Notes: a model not told the origin generated them from the letters alone. Shown: positions 23,890 through 35,081, counted from the stretch's first letter. The stretch is DNA of 64,000 nucleotides from Heliocidaris tuberculata (GCA_025618425.1 CM046835.1:18941374-19005373), one strand, 5' to 3'. Translations and numbers: made by a program.

Positions 23890-24030
23890 AGCAATTGTAG
23901 TATCTTTTTCTGTCTCTGTCTCTCTCTCTTTCTCTGTCTCTCTGTCCTGTCTCGTTCTCTCTCTCTCTCTCTATCTCTCAATCTGTCATCTCTCTCTCTC
24001 TCTCTCTCAATCTGTCATTATCTCTTTTTG
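23890..24030. repeat. CT/TCTCTG low-complexity tract
   Basis: Repeated TCTCTCTC, TCTGTC and a duplicated ATCTGTCAT(C/T)TCTCT block. It lies inside the intron just after exon 2. Confidence 0.8.
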
Positions 24031-24445
24031 GCTTCTGAGCTGTTTACCATTGAATTTTGTAATTGCTGTCAATCTTTTCCCATAAATATTTCTCTTTTTC
24101 ACCCTGGACTATCAGATTTCCTTGCTGCACATGTTTTCCTCTCTTCAGCACCCCCCCCCCCCCCCCACTCTCTCAATTTGATTCTCCTTGATGTATAATT
24201 TTCTGTCTGTCTTAAAACTCCTTAGATTATACTCTCTCCAACCAGCATTATATTACACCCGACAAAATAACCTTTCTTCCCTCCACTTATCTCCTTTTGC
24301 CCGTTGGCTACTCTCTGACATGAGACTATTTCAACATCTCCTCAAGATCTTTACTAAATAAAACTCATTGCAGAAATGGCCTTATCTTCTATGTGACAGT
24401 GTCATTGTATATGGTGAGCTTAACAGAATGAGGTTGAAAGCCATG

Positions 24446-24838
24446 TATTAAAGATAAAGTTGAGTTCTGGTCATGCGATTACATAGTGAAAGAAACTGTC
24501 TCAAAGCAATTGGGAAAGGTTGATCATATCTACATAAGAATTGGTGTATACTGCGAGGTTGTGGAATCATCAAAGTGATAAGAAATTGACCCAGTCTCAC
24601 TGAAAAGCACATGCACTGCACACAGAAATTGGCAAATGGGACTGCGCAAAAATGAGGCATGAATATTCAACCCGAACACTTAAGCTATTTCTCGTCATAT
24701 TTCGAATATGAGGGCATTTGAACAGCGACCCTTTTTAGAGTAGATTTCTACTATGATGTTCTTCTAAACTGACAAAAAAGGAATGAGAAAGCAAACAAAT
24801 TATTTTTCATATTTCCCCAAACTCAACCTTCTCTTTAA
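24446..24838. mobile_element. ~392-bp MITE bounded by TTAA (family B)
   Basis: The left end is TTAA-AGATAAAGTTGAGTT and the right end AACTCAACCTTCTCT-TTAA, inverted with two mismatches. The interior has no gene; the open frame on the minus strand at 24448-24660 is incidental. The organisation is the same as families A and C (TTAA then AG). Confidence 0.65.
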
Positions 24839-25969
24839 GAGTTCAAATATATTCATTACCTGACATGGAGGATATGATAGGGTCCCCTGATACAAAAAAC
24901 CTTTTGCTGTGGAAGGGGTCAAGCTGACATGTAAAAGCTTACTTTAGATCCACTAGCTGATTGAATCCCTTTTCATAAATTAGGTTGCATGATTGCACTC
25001 AAATATTTCAAAAATCTAATGCTGATAAGAGTTAGTATTTTATGATAATTGATAATATACCTGGCACAATTCACAGTATTAGAATACATGATTGTATGAA
25101 TTCCCTGATAAAGGAATAGAATTAGTAAAAGCCAAAGGTAGTAGGAACTACCAGCTTTCAAATATAATATTTTAACTGCTCTGGAAGTTTTCATCTAAAT
25201 ACTTTTAACCAATCAGCAAAGAGCTCCTTGTCCCTACCAATGGTGTCACTTCCCTATTTTATAATCTTAATTCAGTATTTTTAGCTTTGCCTGAAAAGAT
25301 GAAAAGGCTTTTTTAATGTAGGCATTGTTGAAAGTCTATCAAATGAATAGTTTCATTTTATGGTATACAGTGTTCTTTAGGAAATCAATGTGCATGCGAA
25401 AAAATTCTTTCTATTTCATCATGGTTATATTACCTGAAAGGAACAGGTTAATTTCGAAACCTTGAAGGTTTTATGAGGATGGGTAGGGAGCTACAAATAC
25501 TGAAGATCCTTCTCAGTGCTGCCATTTGAAGTAAGAAAGCGAGAATCCCAATTTCAAGAAGCCTCAAGCAAGAGGGAAAGTGCAGTGGGAAACGTGATCT
25601 CCCCATGTTTTTTCGGTCCTTACCTGTCAACTTGCAGGTCAGGTACGCTTTGCTGGTGGCTGTTTTTAAGATGGAACAAGAATTGATTGTGATGCCATCA
25701 GTTTCTTCAAGATGCTACAAAAATTGTAGCACTTGCACTTCTGTTTGAGAAGCAGAATTCACCAGCTTAAAATGCAGTAATTTTTAAAATTTCATACTTA
25801 AATTTCATACTTTTTTAAACTCAAAAGGTAATTTTATAAGCACATGAATAGGACCACAGAAACACAAAACATGTCTTTTGTTTAGATAAAATGCTAGGAA
25901 ATTTTGTAGATGGTCAAAGTTCTGGCTGAGTCAGATTATGTCTAACAAGTTGAATCCCTTTTCTAGTCC

Positions 25970-25978
25970 AGTTTTATC
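25970..25978. repeat. Left 9-bp target duplication (AGTTTTATC) of the outer element
   Basis: AGTTTTATC directly precedes the left arm GGCTTATCTCGAAAGGG. The same nine bases follow the right arm at 35073-35081. Confidence 0.7.
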
Positions 25979-26190
25979 GGCTTATCTCGAAAGGGTGCGG
26001 AGCGGCGGTGTGTGGAGCATTCAACACACCCTTTAGAGAAGCGCCCCCCCCTCCCGCTTGTCTCGAAAGGGTGCGTTGAGAACAGAGTGGCGCGTTAACG
26101 CACCCTTTCGAGAAAAGCGGGGAGGAGGGGGGAGGGGTTGGAGGGCTCTTCTCGAAGGGATGTATTATCTAGTCTTCCACATTAATCATT
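25979..26190. mobile_element. Left terminal inverted arm of Mutator-like/foldback element
   Basis: The ~212-bp arm starts GCTTATCTCGAAAGGGTGCG and matches, in reverse complement, 34858-35072 along its whole length with moderate divergence. Landmarks shared in order: GGTGTGTGGAGC, CTTGTCTCGAAAGGGTGCGT, TGAGAACAGAGTGGCG, G-rich block, CTTCTCGAAGGG, CTAGTCTTCCACAT. The arm also has internal palindromes (AAAGGGTGCGTT...AACGCACCCTTT), so it can fold on itself. Confidence 0.75.
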
Positions 26191-26289
26191 TATAATAAAA
26201 TTAAAATAATGAAATATCACCTATTTTCTAACTGTCTAACTGAACCTGGAATTCAATTTGCATATGTTTAAAAAGATGTAATCAAAAAG

Positions 26290-26405
26290 TTATTTTTTTT
26301 AAAGTCTATTATTATTATTATCATCATTATTATCATCAGTTAGTAATTGTAGTTTCATTATCATAATTATTATTAAAGTGTAATATTATTATTATCATTA
26401 TTTTT
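26290..26405. repeat. (ATT)/(ATC) trinucleotide-rich stretch
   Basis: TATTATTATTATTATCATCA and similar ATT/ATC units, ending at the G run before the LINE insertion site. Confidence 0.6.
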
Positions 26406-26411
26406 GGGGGG

Positions 26412-26428
26412 CCATAATCTAGAAATCT
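26412..26428. repeat. LINE target-site duplication, left copy (17 bp)
   Basis: CCATAATCTAGAAATCT lies next to the A-rich tail of the LINE. It is identical to 33218-33234 at the other end. Confidence 0.92.
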
Positions 26429-26785
26429 TTTTTATTTTTTTTATAATTCTGTTTTTATTAGTAAAGTCATAAAAAATCATAATAAATACAAATGATTAAC
26501 ATGATCAAGTTACAATAACACAGAGAATAGAAAATAAATTTTAAGAGGAAAAAAAAAAAAAAAAAAAAAGGCAGAGTTTCACATTACAAAGGTAAGACAT
26601 ATATACATTATTCAAAGGCGAAGCTCCGAGATGAAGAAGGCGAGTCCAAGGCTCGACCCAAGAATGGCTCTTCTAGAAACGTGCAAACACAGGTACAGCA
26701 CCAAAACAGCGATAAAAAGATTGGATTAGGCAAAGCCGAGGGACGGGGAGATTAACTGCCCCTTATAAACGCCGTAAACACCCGT

Positions 26786-26900
26786 CAACCACCCCCCCCC
26801 CCCCTCACTCTCTCTCTTTCTCTCTCTCTGACACTCTTTTTCTTTCTCTCTCTGTCTCCTTCTTTTCTTCCCCCTCTTTCCCTCTCTCTCCCACAGTCAT
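26786..26900 (-). repeat. G-run plus GA-rich polypurine tract in LINE 3' UTR
   Basis: On the plus strand about 14 C are followed by CTCACTCTCTCTCTTTCTCT and similar pyrimidines for ~100 bp. In the sense strand of the LINE this is a polypurine tract ending in a G run. A G-rich polypurine motif in the 3' UTR is a known feature of mammalian L1 elements. Confidence 0.75.
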
Positions 26901-27511
26901 ACAGATAATCGCTCCACCACTCGAACCCCCAATCCAATCACACCATGATATTGTAAGATCATGGACCTATAGTATGGTGCAATACATCCGAAAATAAAGG
27001 CATACGAGCAATGATCATTGATGCTACAGCCCTAAATGGGTCCAAAGGTCAAAACTAAAATCTCGGAGGTGTGCCCTTGAAGTATATGAATATGCATATT
27101 AGGCAGAATAATAGAAAGAATGTGCTTTACTATGACAATTACAAGTAGCAGGCATAAATGGCATACCATATAGTGATAAAACAATCCTGTCTAACATTTG
27201 GCTAAGGATTTAAAGAAAGAATGAAAAAAAAAATCATAACAGGGATTGACAATTGCAAGCCTGCAGATAAATATGAGATACAGAAATCTACCATTCCTTA
27301 TTAATTCCAACAAAGGCTTGTATGTTGAAGATGAAGTACATGTCGAAGGTTACAGGAATAAACCAGGAAAGAGCGAACAAGCACCCCCCCCCCCAAAAAA
27401 AAAAAGGAAATACATGTGTTAGATGCATATCAATATGTGAAAAGTTAACTAAATACAATAAAAACATTACAAATACAAGTAGTATGTTTTTAGAGCGGGA
27501 AACAGTGCACA

Positions 27512-30500
27512 TCATAATTGAAAACGCCATTTTTTAAAGTGAACTGGAAGTTTGTTTCGTTTTTTTGCTGAGAAATACTCAATTTCTCTCTGTTTCTTGA
27601 CAAAGCCTTTGAATGCAACAAAATTGGGGAGGTTGTTTTTAAACTTACAGGTGTAAATATAATATTTCAAAAGCAAAAACAAGTAAGTTATAAACTTATC
27701 ACCACAAATACCAAATAATTTTTCAAAATTAGTTACAGTGATAAGATTCTTGCATTTCTGAGAAATTACATCCAAAAGATCTTGCCAGATTGACACCACC
27801 ATATCACACTCACAAAACAAATGAACCATTGTCTCATCTCTACTATTACACAGTGAGCAGTTGGGAGAATCTCTTCTTTTGATCTTAAAAAGAAAATCAT
27901 TTAAGGCAATGGCCTTATGAAAAATCTTAAAATAAAAGGATCTCAGTTTTGTGTCAATAGTACAAGAAAAATTTGAAATGTGTACTTTCTCCCAGTCTGG
28001 GGAAACAGATACATGTACATTATCAGACCAATATAAGTATCTCTTTTCAGGAGTTACAGAGCCAATGAGAATGTTGTATGTATTCTTTGGGACTTTCTTC
28101 ATACTCAAGAGCTTTTGAACAACAGTTATATGAACCCCAAATATATCTACATCAACATTATTAATCCATTTTTCAGGTATATTTTTCATTAAAAAGTTGA
28201 ATTTCTTTCTATCACCAGATGAGATACCAAAATCTAAAACTAATTCTTCAAAAATTTTATGACCTGGAAATGGAGGGTTAAACAAATCAGAAATAGTCAA
28301 AATGTTATTATCATACCATGATTCATAAAAAAAAATAGGATTTAGATTTCGAACGAATACACCTGTTGAACCACAGACACTGACAAGCACTTAATTCTGA
28401 ATATTTATGGCCATAAAATTCAACAGTAGCTTCTTCTCTGAATAAATACCAAGCACGAAGAGATTCAGCAAGTTGACTATTACCAAGCGATTTGAGGATA
28501 TTTTCTGGAGCAAAGGAATTCCATAAAAAAGAAACATCATCATTAAATTTTTGTAAGAAAGAAAATTCAATACATTTCCAAGGGGCAATATAATTCACAT
28601 CTAGGAGATTTTTCACCCAAACCATCTTTTGGGCATTAGCAAAAGTTAAAGGATCAATCATTTTTAAGCCACATTCAGTATAGTTATTACACATCATTCT
28701 CCTCTGGACTCTGTCCTTTCCACCGTTCCAAATGAATTTAAAAAAAATTCTATTCAACTCTTTGAAAAATGAATGAGGAATTTTAATACAGAGCACAGAA
28801 AATAGAAATATCAGCTGTGGTAATACCAATGCTTTTATGACACATACTTTACCAATTAGAGAAAGATTTCTCATACGCCAACAATTTACAGTTTGCTCAA
28901 TTCTTTTTAATTTAACTTTATAGTTTAGATCAAAAATCTGATCAGTATTCAAGGAAAAAGTAACTCCCAAGCATTTAAATTCAGATCTTTGCCAAGTTAA
29001 ACCAAGATTTGAGAAAGGAAAATCCAAACACCCTTTTTTTGAACCAATCCATATAGCTTCTGTTCTACTGAAATTAAGCTTACACCCAGAGTGTTGACCA
29101 AATGTTGATAATGATTCAAATAATTGAGAAAAGGAATTGTTGGACCCATCCGTAAAACAAACAGAATCATCAGCGAACATACTGATTTTAGCCTCTTCAT
29201 CCTCAAAAGGAATGCCTCTTATTAGGTCATTTTGACGAATAGAGAGTGCCATAATCTCGATAACAAAAAGAAAGAGATAGGGTGAGATTGGGCAACCTTG
29301 AAATATTCCTCTTTTCATAGAGATGCTATTAGATAAAAAACCATTATTAATAACATAGCTCTGACGAGCAGAATACAAGGTTTTAATAGAATCGATAAAT
29401 TTATTACCAAAATTGAATTTTTCTAGGGTTTGAAATAAAAAATTATGGGAGACGCTATCAAAGGCCTTCTCGATATCAAGTAAAACGATCGAACCAGGAG
29501 TGTCATTAGATTGAGTATACTCAATGATATCTAAAATAAAACGGATATTATGACCAATATTTCTCCCTTGCAAAAAACCAGATTGGTCAACATGAATAAG
29601 GTAATGTAGGCAGCGTTTCAAGCGGTTGGTAATGCATTTGGCTAAAATTTTATAATCAGTGGTCAAAAGGGTAATAGGTCTGTAATTTTTAATAAACAAG
29701 GGGTCTTTATCTTTCCTTTGGGAGAAGAGTAATTATACCGTTCCTTTGGGATGCCGACATAGAACCATTATGCAGAGAGAAATTAAAGGAATTTAGAAGC
29801 ATATCACAAATGTCTGACCAAAACACGATATAAAACTCAACCGGTAGTCCATCTAACCCTGGAGTTTTATTCATCTTCATGGATTTGATCACATTGAACA
29901 ATTCACTTTTGGAAAGAGGGGCCTCCAAAAACTGTTTATCATCCTCATGCAATTGAGGTATGGTGATATTATTCAAGTATGCTTCATGAGCCTTATTATC
30001 TAATGAATTTTGGGGAATAGAATATAATTTGCTGTAAAATTCATGTATATTATTTAAAATATCTTTAGAGTCTGTAATCAAATTACCGGCATTATCTTTC
30101 AGTTTATTAATATTTTTCTTTTGCCAAGACCTATTTTCCAGGTTACAAAAATATTTACTACTTTTTTCGCCTTCTTCTAGCCATCTTACCCTAGATCTAA
30201 TTATTAATCCTTTTGTTTCAAAATCATAAAGTTTATTCAGTTTGTCTTCCATTTCATCTAGCTGTGAAAACAAAGGGTCATCAGGTAAGGCTGGATTATT
30301 AGATAGATGAGATTTGATCTTGTCAATGCCTTCCAGTAATTTATTTCTTTCTTTATTCCTTTCCCTTTTCTTTCGTGCAGAGTATTCAATAGCGACCCCA
30401 GTGATGAAACATTTGAAGGAATCCCATAGTATATTATCATCACATTGAGAGTCTTTATGAATTACCTTAAATTCCTTAATTTGTTCCTTAATCAGATTGA

Positions 30501-31281
30501 TGAAATCATAATCATGATATAAATAATGAGAATTTAACTTCCAGTATCCTCTACCTTTAAGGGGATGGTTATCAGTGAAATGAACCGAAACACATGAATG
30601 ATCAGACTGAATTCCAGGTAAAATTCTTGATTTTCCACAATTATTCAAAAAATTATTTGAGACTAGTATAAAGTCTAATCTGGATAAGACTCAAGGGGAT
30701 TTCTGATGTTTTGTATACTTTTTCGAATTGGGATTAAAAGCCCGCCAAACATCACTCAAACCATATTCATCTATCAAAGCTGAAAGCATATCACTTGATT
30801 TTATATTACAATGTTGAAGCCTGGAACCCTGATAATCAAGTGGGCCAAGGACAGTATTAAAATCACCAGCTACTAATAGAGAGGAAATGTCAAATTTATC
30901 AATTTCAGCAAATAACTGAAGAAAAAAATCAGGGTCGTCATTATTGGGAGCATATACATTTACTAACGTTATGGGAAGATCGTTTACTGTGGAGTTTAAA
31001 ACTAAAAATCTACCATTTTGGTCTCTATAAATAGAATTCACCTTGAAGTTTATTGATTTTCTAACAAGAATTGCTACACCACGACTATTAGAGGTAAAAG
31101 AGGCAAAAAATGCATGTTCCCCCCACTGATAATGCCATAATCTTTCATCATTACAACTAGAATGAGTTTCTTGAAGAAACAGAATGTCACAATCAAGGGA
31201 GCGAAAGTAATGAAAAATTTTTCTCCTTTTGACATAATCCTGCAACCCTCGACAATTGAATGAATGTAATTTTATATACAT
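27512..31281 (-). pseudogene. LINE ORF2: endonuclease-reverse transcriptase, disrupted
   Basis: Starts at ATG 31281. The endonuclease domain shows SFNCRGL (residues 7-13), FLQETHS, NVYAPN, AGDFN and, after a stop, QSDH. Reverse transcriptase motifs follow: YRPITLL, SGFLQGRN, LLDIEKAFDSVSH, GIFQGCPISPYLF and MFADDSV. The C-terminus has a C-x2-C-x8-H-x4-C motif (CSLC...HLFCEC), as in zf-RVT domains. Three lesions: an in-frame TGA at 30693-30691 (before the VLSRLDFIL segment), a one-base frameshift near 29710-29717 (just before YRPI), and a second frameshift near a run of nine T (A on plus) at 28327-28335. All catalytic motifs are otherwise present, so the copy looks fairly young. Confidence 0.93.
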
Positions 31282-32180
31282 AATATATCGCTAAATATAA
31301 CACTTCTGTCATTATACTTAATACATGTACAAAAACAAGCCCATACAAGTATCAAAATGTTACTCAAAGCAAAACTGAATACCCAGTTGAGGTAACAGAA
31401 GATGAACCTGCCCTGACCAGATAATAAAAGGAGACTGTCACATGAAAAGAAAAAAGAAAACAAGTACGAATGCGTGTAACTGCCGTAGATTCTGCCTGTA
31501 ATAAACAAAATAAAAGAATTAAAAAAATGAATGAAGAAAAACAAATCAACGAAACGAATTAAGACTAACATATAAAAGGAGTGCAAGCGCAAGATAAAAA
31601 GACAGGACCTCAAATCAAAATTCGGTCCTGTTCAATAACGCAAGGCAAGTTTGACACAACAGCAGCAGCAACCATAAATTTGTCTAAAACCAACAACTTA
31701 TTTCATAGATACCAAATGACCTTTCACACTAAAAAGTAACATCTCAGTGTATAAATACCCAATGTGTGGATATTTGGTACCCAATAAGTGTCTGAAATGA
31801 CAGAAACAAAAGTTCTTATCACAAATTAAATCTCAATATAAGCAAAAAGACGGATTCATACATTTGTAAAAATACAAAATCCAGCTTAACGTTATAAATA
31901 TCCGAGTAATATGGAAAGTAGACATAAATAAAAGCTATGTACTTGTAAAACCTCCATACATAACAAGAGAAAGCATATTAAAACTAATCAAGTTGGACTG
32001 TAATCAAAGTTACTCCCAATAACCAAAAACAGCATACTACATGTATTTCTAACTACAAACAATCATCCCCATATATAAAGAACAGTAAACAGAAATACTC
32101 AAACACTTGTTTTGAAAGTAAAAGGATGAATATCACAGAATGAACCAATCCCGATAGTGGATTGACAGTCAGAGTCACAA
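31282..32180 (-). other. ~900-nt spacer between LINE ORF1 and ORF2
   Basis: AT-rich sequence with no conserved domain. A 113-codon hydrophobic frame (31613-31272) ends 10 nt inside the ORF2 start, but its Phe/Leu/Ile-rich content looks like a chance product of A/T bias. Mammalian L1 spacers are much shorter. Confidence 0.6.
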
Positions 32181-33092
32181 CTACAAGACCTTCAATTTTC
32201 CTGAGCTTTCTCTATAAGCGATCTTGGCCGGGAATAGGAAAAATGGATTCTTCCCCTGAGAGCGAAGAGACTTCATCTGCTCCATACGGTTCTTTCTCAG
32301 TTGACGCACTCTTCTACTGTAATCCTCTGCAACATACAGCTTGTTTCCATGATAATTCTCTCCCTTGAATTTCTTGACACACTCAGACCTCACCTTTTCT
32401 TTCTGGGAGAAAGACGAAAAGCACACATGAATCATACGTGGCTTGGGAGACTTTGAAGCATCACCTTGAGGATGTTGACCTTGTTGAGCCTTAGGGTCAT
32501 GAACCTGAGCTGGGGGCAGCTTCGTTGGAGTGCGATGTACCCGCTCTATGGAGTAGTCGTTGGATGACAACCCCACAAACTTCTGTAGCACGTCGCTCAT
32601 CGTATTCCAACAGTCCTCCCCATCACCAACCTCGGGAACCCCGTGAAACACGAGATTATTCCGTCGCGATCGATTCTCCAAGTCATCAATAAGCAACTTG
32701 CAAGAAGAATTTTCCTCTTGAAGCTGGGCCAGGGTCTTTTTCATTGCCTCAACCTCCATCTCAAGGCTCGTTATCTTATTGTCATGTACATCAACTCTTG
32801 TAGACAGTTCGCCGAGCCTTTTACACAACAGCGCATCAATGGTGTTTTCCATACGATTTTCGAAGTCAGCGAAAAACGTGACAAACCAACCTGGAGCTGC
32901 ATGTGGGGCTTGATTCAGCACGTCGCTAGGACTCGGAGGTGATCTCTCGCCATCCGTGGCCCCGGACATCTCGATACTCATGCTGGGCACGGTAGACTTA
33001 TCATCACAGTCCAACTTCACCTTCTTTTTTGATGGTTTCGTAGGGGTTTCCGGGGGTGAATTCCTTCCTTTTACTGTCCTTTTCTGATCCAT
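32181..33092 (-). CDS. LINE ORF1 protein (L1 ORF1p-like), intact
   Basis: 303 codons from ATG to stop without interruption. A basic/Pro-rich N-terminus with KPSKKKVKLD (possible nuclear signal, residues ~19-28) is followed by a heptad-rich coiled coil (~85-140), then RSRRNNLVFHGVPE (~141-154), which matches the start of the RRM of L1 ORF1 proteins (Transposase_22 family). IERVHR (~182-187) and a C-terminal basic domain (LYVAEDYSRRVRQLRKNRM, ~252-270) are also family hallmarks. The product would be a trimeric RNA-binding chaperone of the LINE particle. A Gln/Gly/Pro-rich insert (~190-216) sits inside the RRM region, which is longer than usual. Confidence 0.9.
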   Translation of the reverse strand: MDQKRTVKGRNSPPETPTKPSKKKVKLDCDDKSTVPSMSIEMSGATDGERSPPSPSDVLNQAPHAAPGWFVTFFADFENRMENTIDALLCKRLGELSTRVDVHDNKITSLEMEVEAMKKTLAQLQEENSSCKLLIDDLENRSRRNNLVFHGVPEVGDGEDCWNTMSDVLQKFVGLSSNDYSIERVHRTPTKLPPAQVHDPKAQQGQHPQGDASKSPKPRMIHVCFSSFSQKEKVRSECVKKFKGENYHGNKLYVAEDYSRRVRQLRKNRMEQMKSLRSQGKNPFFLFPAKIAYRESSGKLKVL

Positions 33093-33217
33093 AATTTACT
33101 TGATCCTGAGACACTAAGATATCGCTATAAAAATCCCGCTAATGTTGGAATTTAAACAAAATTTCCGAGCTCAAAAGGAACCCATCCGGTTACTGCGGTG
33201 GTCACGTGCCCTCGTAT
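33093..33217 (-). promoter_or_regulatory. LINE 5' UTR / presumed internal promoter
   Basis: Only 125 nt separate the 5' target duplication from the ORF1 ATG. The outermost part is GC-rich (ATACGAGGGCACGTGACCAC), with a CACGTG E-box at the very 5' end. L1 elements carry their promoter here, but function is inferred. Confidence 0.5.
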
Positions 33218-33234
33218 CCATAATCTAGAAATCT
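33218..33234. repeat. LINE target-site duplication, right copy (17 bp)
   Basis: CCATAATCTAGAAATCT, identical to 26412-26428, abuts the 5' end of the LINE. Confidence 0.92.
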
Positions 33235-33824
33235 AGAACTTCACACTCAGTTTATTAATCACAAAAACACACATGAAATTCAGCAGACTTTGACCCCTTA
33301 AGCATTCTCATGGGAATGTTTCATTGCATTGATGCTGAGATAAGGTAAAGAAACAGTGGAAAGCCATTCTAGCATACACATATTGAAAAAAATAAGATCG
33401 TGAAATGTTTTGTTCACAAGAGACAGGCAACATATTTATCAGAGGTCAAGTACTCCATCTCACCTAAATCATTTGGGTGAGTTGGTTCCAAGTTGTAGAA
33501 TGGGAGGCCACTTGTCAATATGTTACAAAGCTGAATTATCAGTTGTACTCTTCATTCATCTTTAATTTTGACAAACAATTTATTTCTTAAACAACAAAGT
33601 CTTTGCAATGAATATTAGATTCCTCAGAATCAAACGTAAAATGCCCTTCCATTCATCTTAGTACATTTTGTTCAAGTCTAAAATTATTATATCGTGGTCA
33701 TTTTTGGGGGGAGGATTTAATGGAATATTTCTTTAAAAAAGGAAAAAAATATTGATTTTTTTCTCATGATGCATGAAAGTTCAGAGTTCAGGTTCTTGAA
33801 TTAGCAAGAGACATGGGAAGAGTC

Positions 33825-33825
<1 letters not shown>

Positions 33826-33874
<49 letters not shown>

Positions 33875-33877
33875 GGG
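33826..33877. repeat. (AG)n microsatellite followed by G run
   Basis: About 19 AG units and then 13 G. Located inside the outer DNA element, right of the LINE. Confidence 0.9.
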
Positions 33878-34487
33878 AGAAAAAAATGGAGCTGTTATAG
33901 AACCAGCACAGACCCTTGTACGGATCCATCTCTGTTGAATTCACCATAATACCTTCATTGCTACTACTGTTATTTTTTGCTAGTGAATTGTTTATTGAAA
34001 AGTAATAAATATGTTTAGACCTTTTTATCAAACTTGTTATTATTGTTGTCTTTTTAATTAGCAACAATAATGAAGTTTGTTGGAAAGGTGAACCAGTGTG
34101 TTAGTGAATTGTTGATTAGTTTTGTCTTGTTGCTGTCTTAATTGGATTAACTGATCCTGAAGGTGATTCTTACATATTTTGAACTAAAGAAGAGCATGTT
34201 ATGTGAGAAAATGTATGCAACTTTACTTAAATTGCAATTTGTGTGGATGTGATTACAATGATTATAGATAGCATATATGCCCGTGAATAAAATCTTCAGA
34301 TGTTAGATAATTTCAGTTTGTTTTGGCAAAATGAAAAAAGCAGCATATGCACCCCCTTCAGTTTTTCTCCTTCAATTTTCTCTTTATTCAAATGAAATTC
34401 AATGCCAAGACTTAAAGAATACATAAATGTGTGTCTGATTAAAAGAAGTAAAATGGCGATTAATTTTTATTTGTAATGTCATTTTTA

Positions 34488-34882
34488 ACAACTGTTTAGC
34501 AAGACTAGTTTACATTAAAAAAATGAATTCCATACAGAGAAAGAAATGGATCATTATTTTTTATTTCAATAAAGAAACGACTGATATGCAAGACTAGGTA
34601 AAGCAGCTTTATTTGACATTTTTAAATATTTAAGTAAATTATTTGATTTTGTTTCTTGTTATTTTTTATTTTGCGTCAATATTTTCAGTACTTTAATTTA
34701 TTATAAACGACTGATCTGCAAGACTACGTAAAAATCAATTTTATTTAATTTTCAATCTGTTTCAAACTTCCAATTTTGATTATTTCAATTTAAACGACTG
34801 ATGTATAAGACTAGTTTATGCTAATGGTGGATGGATTTCTATTCCTTAAGTTCTGTTATATACGACTGATGTGGAAGACTAG
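34488..34882 (+). repeat. Five spaced copies of ACGACTGAT.TG.AAGACTAG
   Basis: The ~21-bp motif occurs at 34488-34507, 34577-34597, 34707-34727, 34794-34814 and 34862-34882, separated by 45-110 bp of AT-rich DNA. The last copy lies in the right inverted arm, and its inverted partner is at 26169-26188. Regular subterminal repeats like these can be transposase binding sites; that is inference. Confidence 0.75.
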
Positions 34883-35072
34883 TTAACGCACCCCTTTGAG
34901 AAGAACCCCCCCCCCCCTCCCACCTTTTCTTGAAATGGTGCATTAACCCGCCACTCCGTTCTCAACATACCCTTTTGAGACAAGTGGGGGGGGGGGGGGG
35001 GGGGGCTTTTCTCAGAGTGCATTGAACGCTCCACACCACGCCACACCGCGCCGCACCCTTTCGAGATAAGCT
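34858..35072. mobile_element. Right terminal inverted arm of the outer DNA element
   Basis: Reverse complement of 25979-26190 with ~75-80 percent similarity by eye. It ends CCGCACCCTTTCGAGATAAGCT and carries a C run (34905-34917) and a 20-plus G run (34985-35006). Confidence 0.75.
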
Positions 35073-35081
35073 AGTTTTATC
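35073..35081. repeat. Right 9-bp target duplication (AGTTTTATC) of the outer element
   Basis: Exact copy of 25970-25978, immediately after the right arm. Confidence 0.7.

Larger units (their letters stand above)
26429..33217 (-). mobile_element. Full-length L1-type LINE (6.8 kb), minus strand
   Basis: Layout in sense direction: 5' UTR of ~125 nt (33217-33093), ORF1 (33092-32181), ~900-nt spacer, ORF2 (31281-27512), 3' UTR of ~1.1 kb, and an A-rich tail (26450-26429 reversed) against a perfect 17-bp target duplication. Two ORFs, a coiled-coil/RRM ORF1, an apurinic-type endonuclease and the FADD reverse transcriptase place it in the L1/Tx1 group. The 3' UTR has a G-rich polypurine tract (sense of 26791-26900), as mammalian L1s do. 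Reaching the 5' end with a clean duplication means the copy is full length. Confidence 0.92.
25979..35072. mobile_element. Mutator-like / foldback DNA element interrupted by a LINE
   Basis: Two ~212-bp inverted arms and an exact 9-bp direct repeat immediately outside them define one insertion. Long inverted ends plus a 9-bp duplication are typical of the Mutator superfamily. Subtracting the LINE and its extra target copy (26429-33234) leaves about 2.3 kb with no transposase frame, so it is non-autonomous. The interior right side carries five spaced copies of ACGACTGAT.TG.AAGACTAG (34488-34882). The alternative is two separate repeats in opposite orientation, but the matching 9-bp flanks argue against that. 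Confidence 0.65.

Noticed and set aside
31272..31613. Hydrophobic 113-codon frame in the LINE spacer
   Set aside because: Phe/Ile/Leu-rich content follows A/T bias; no domain and no evidence of translation. Kept only as a finding.
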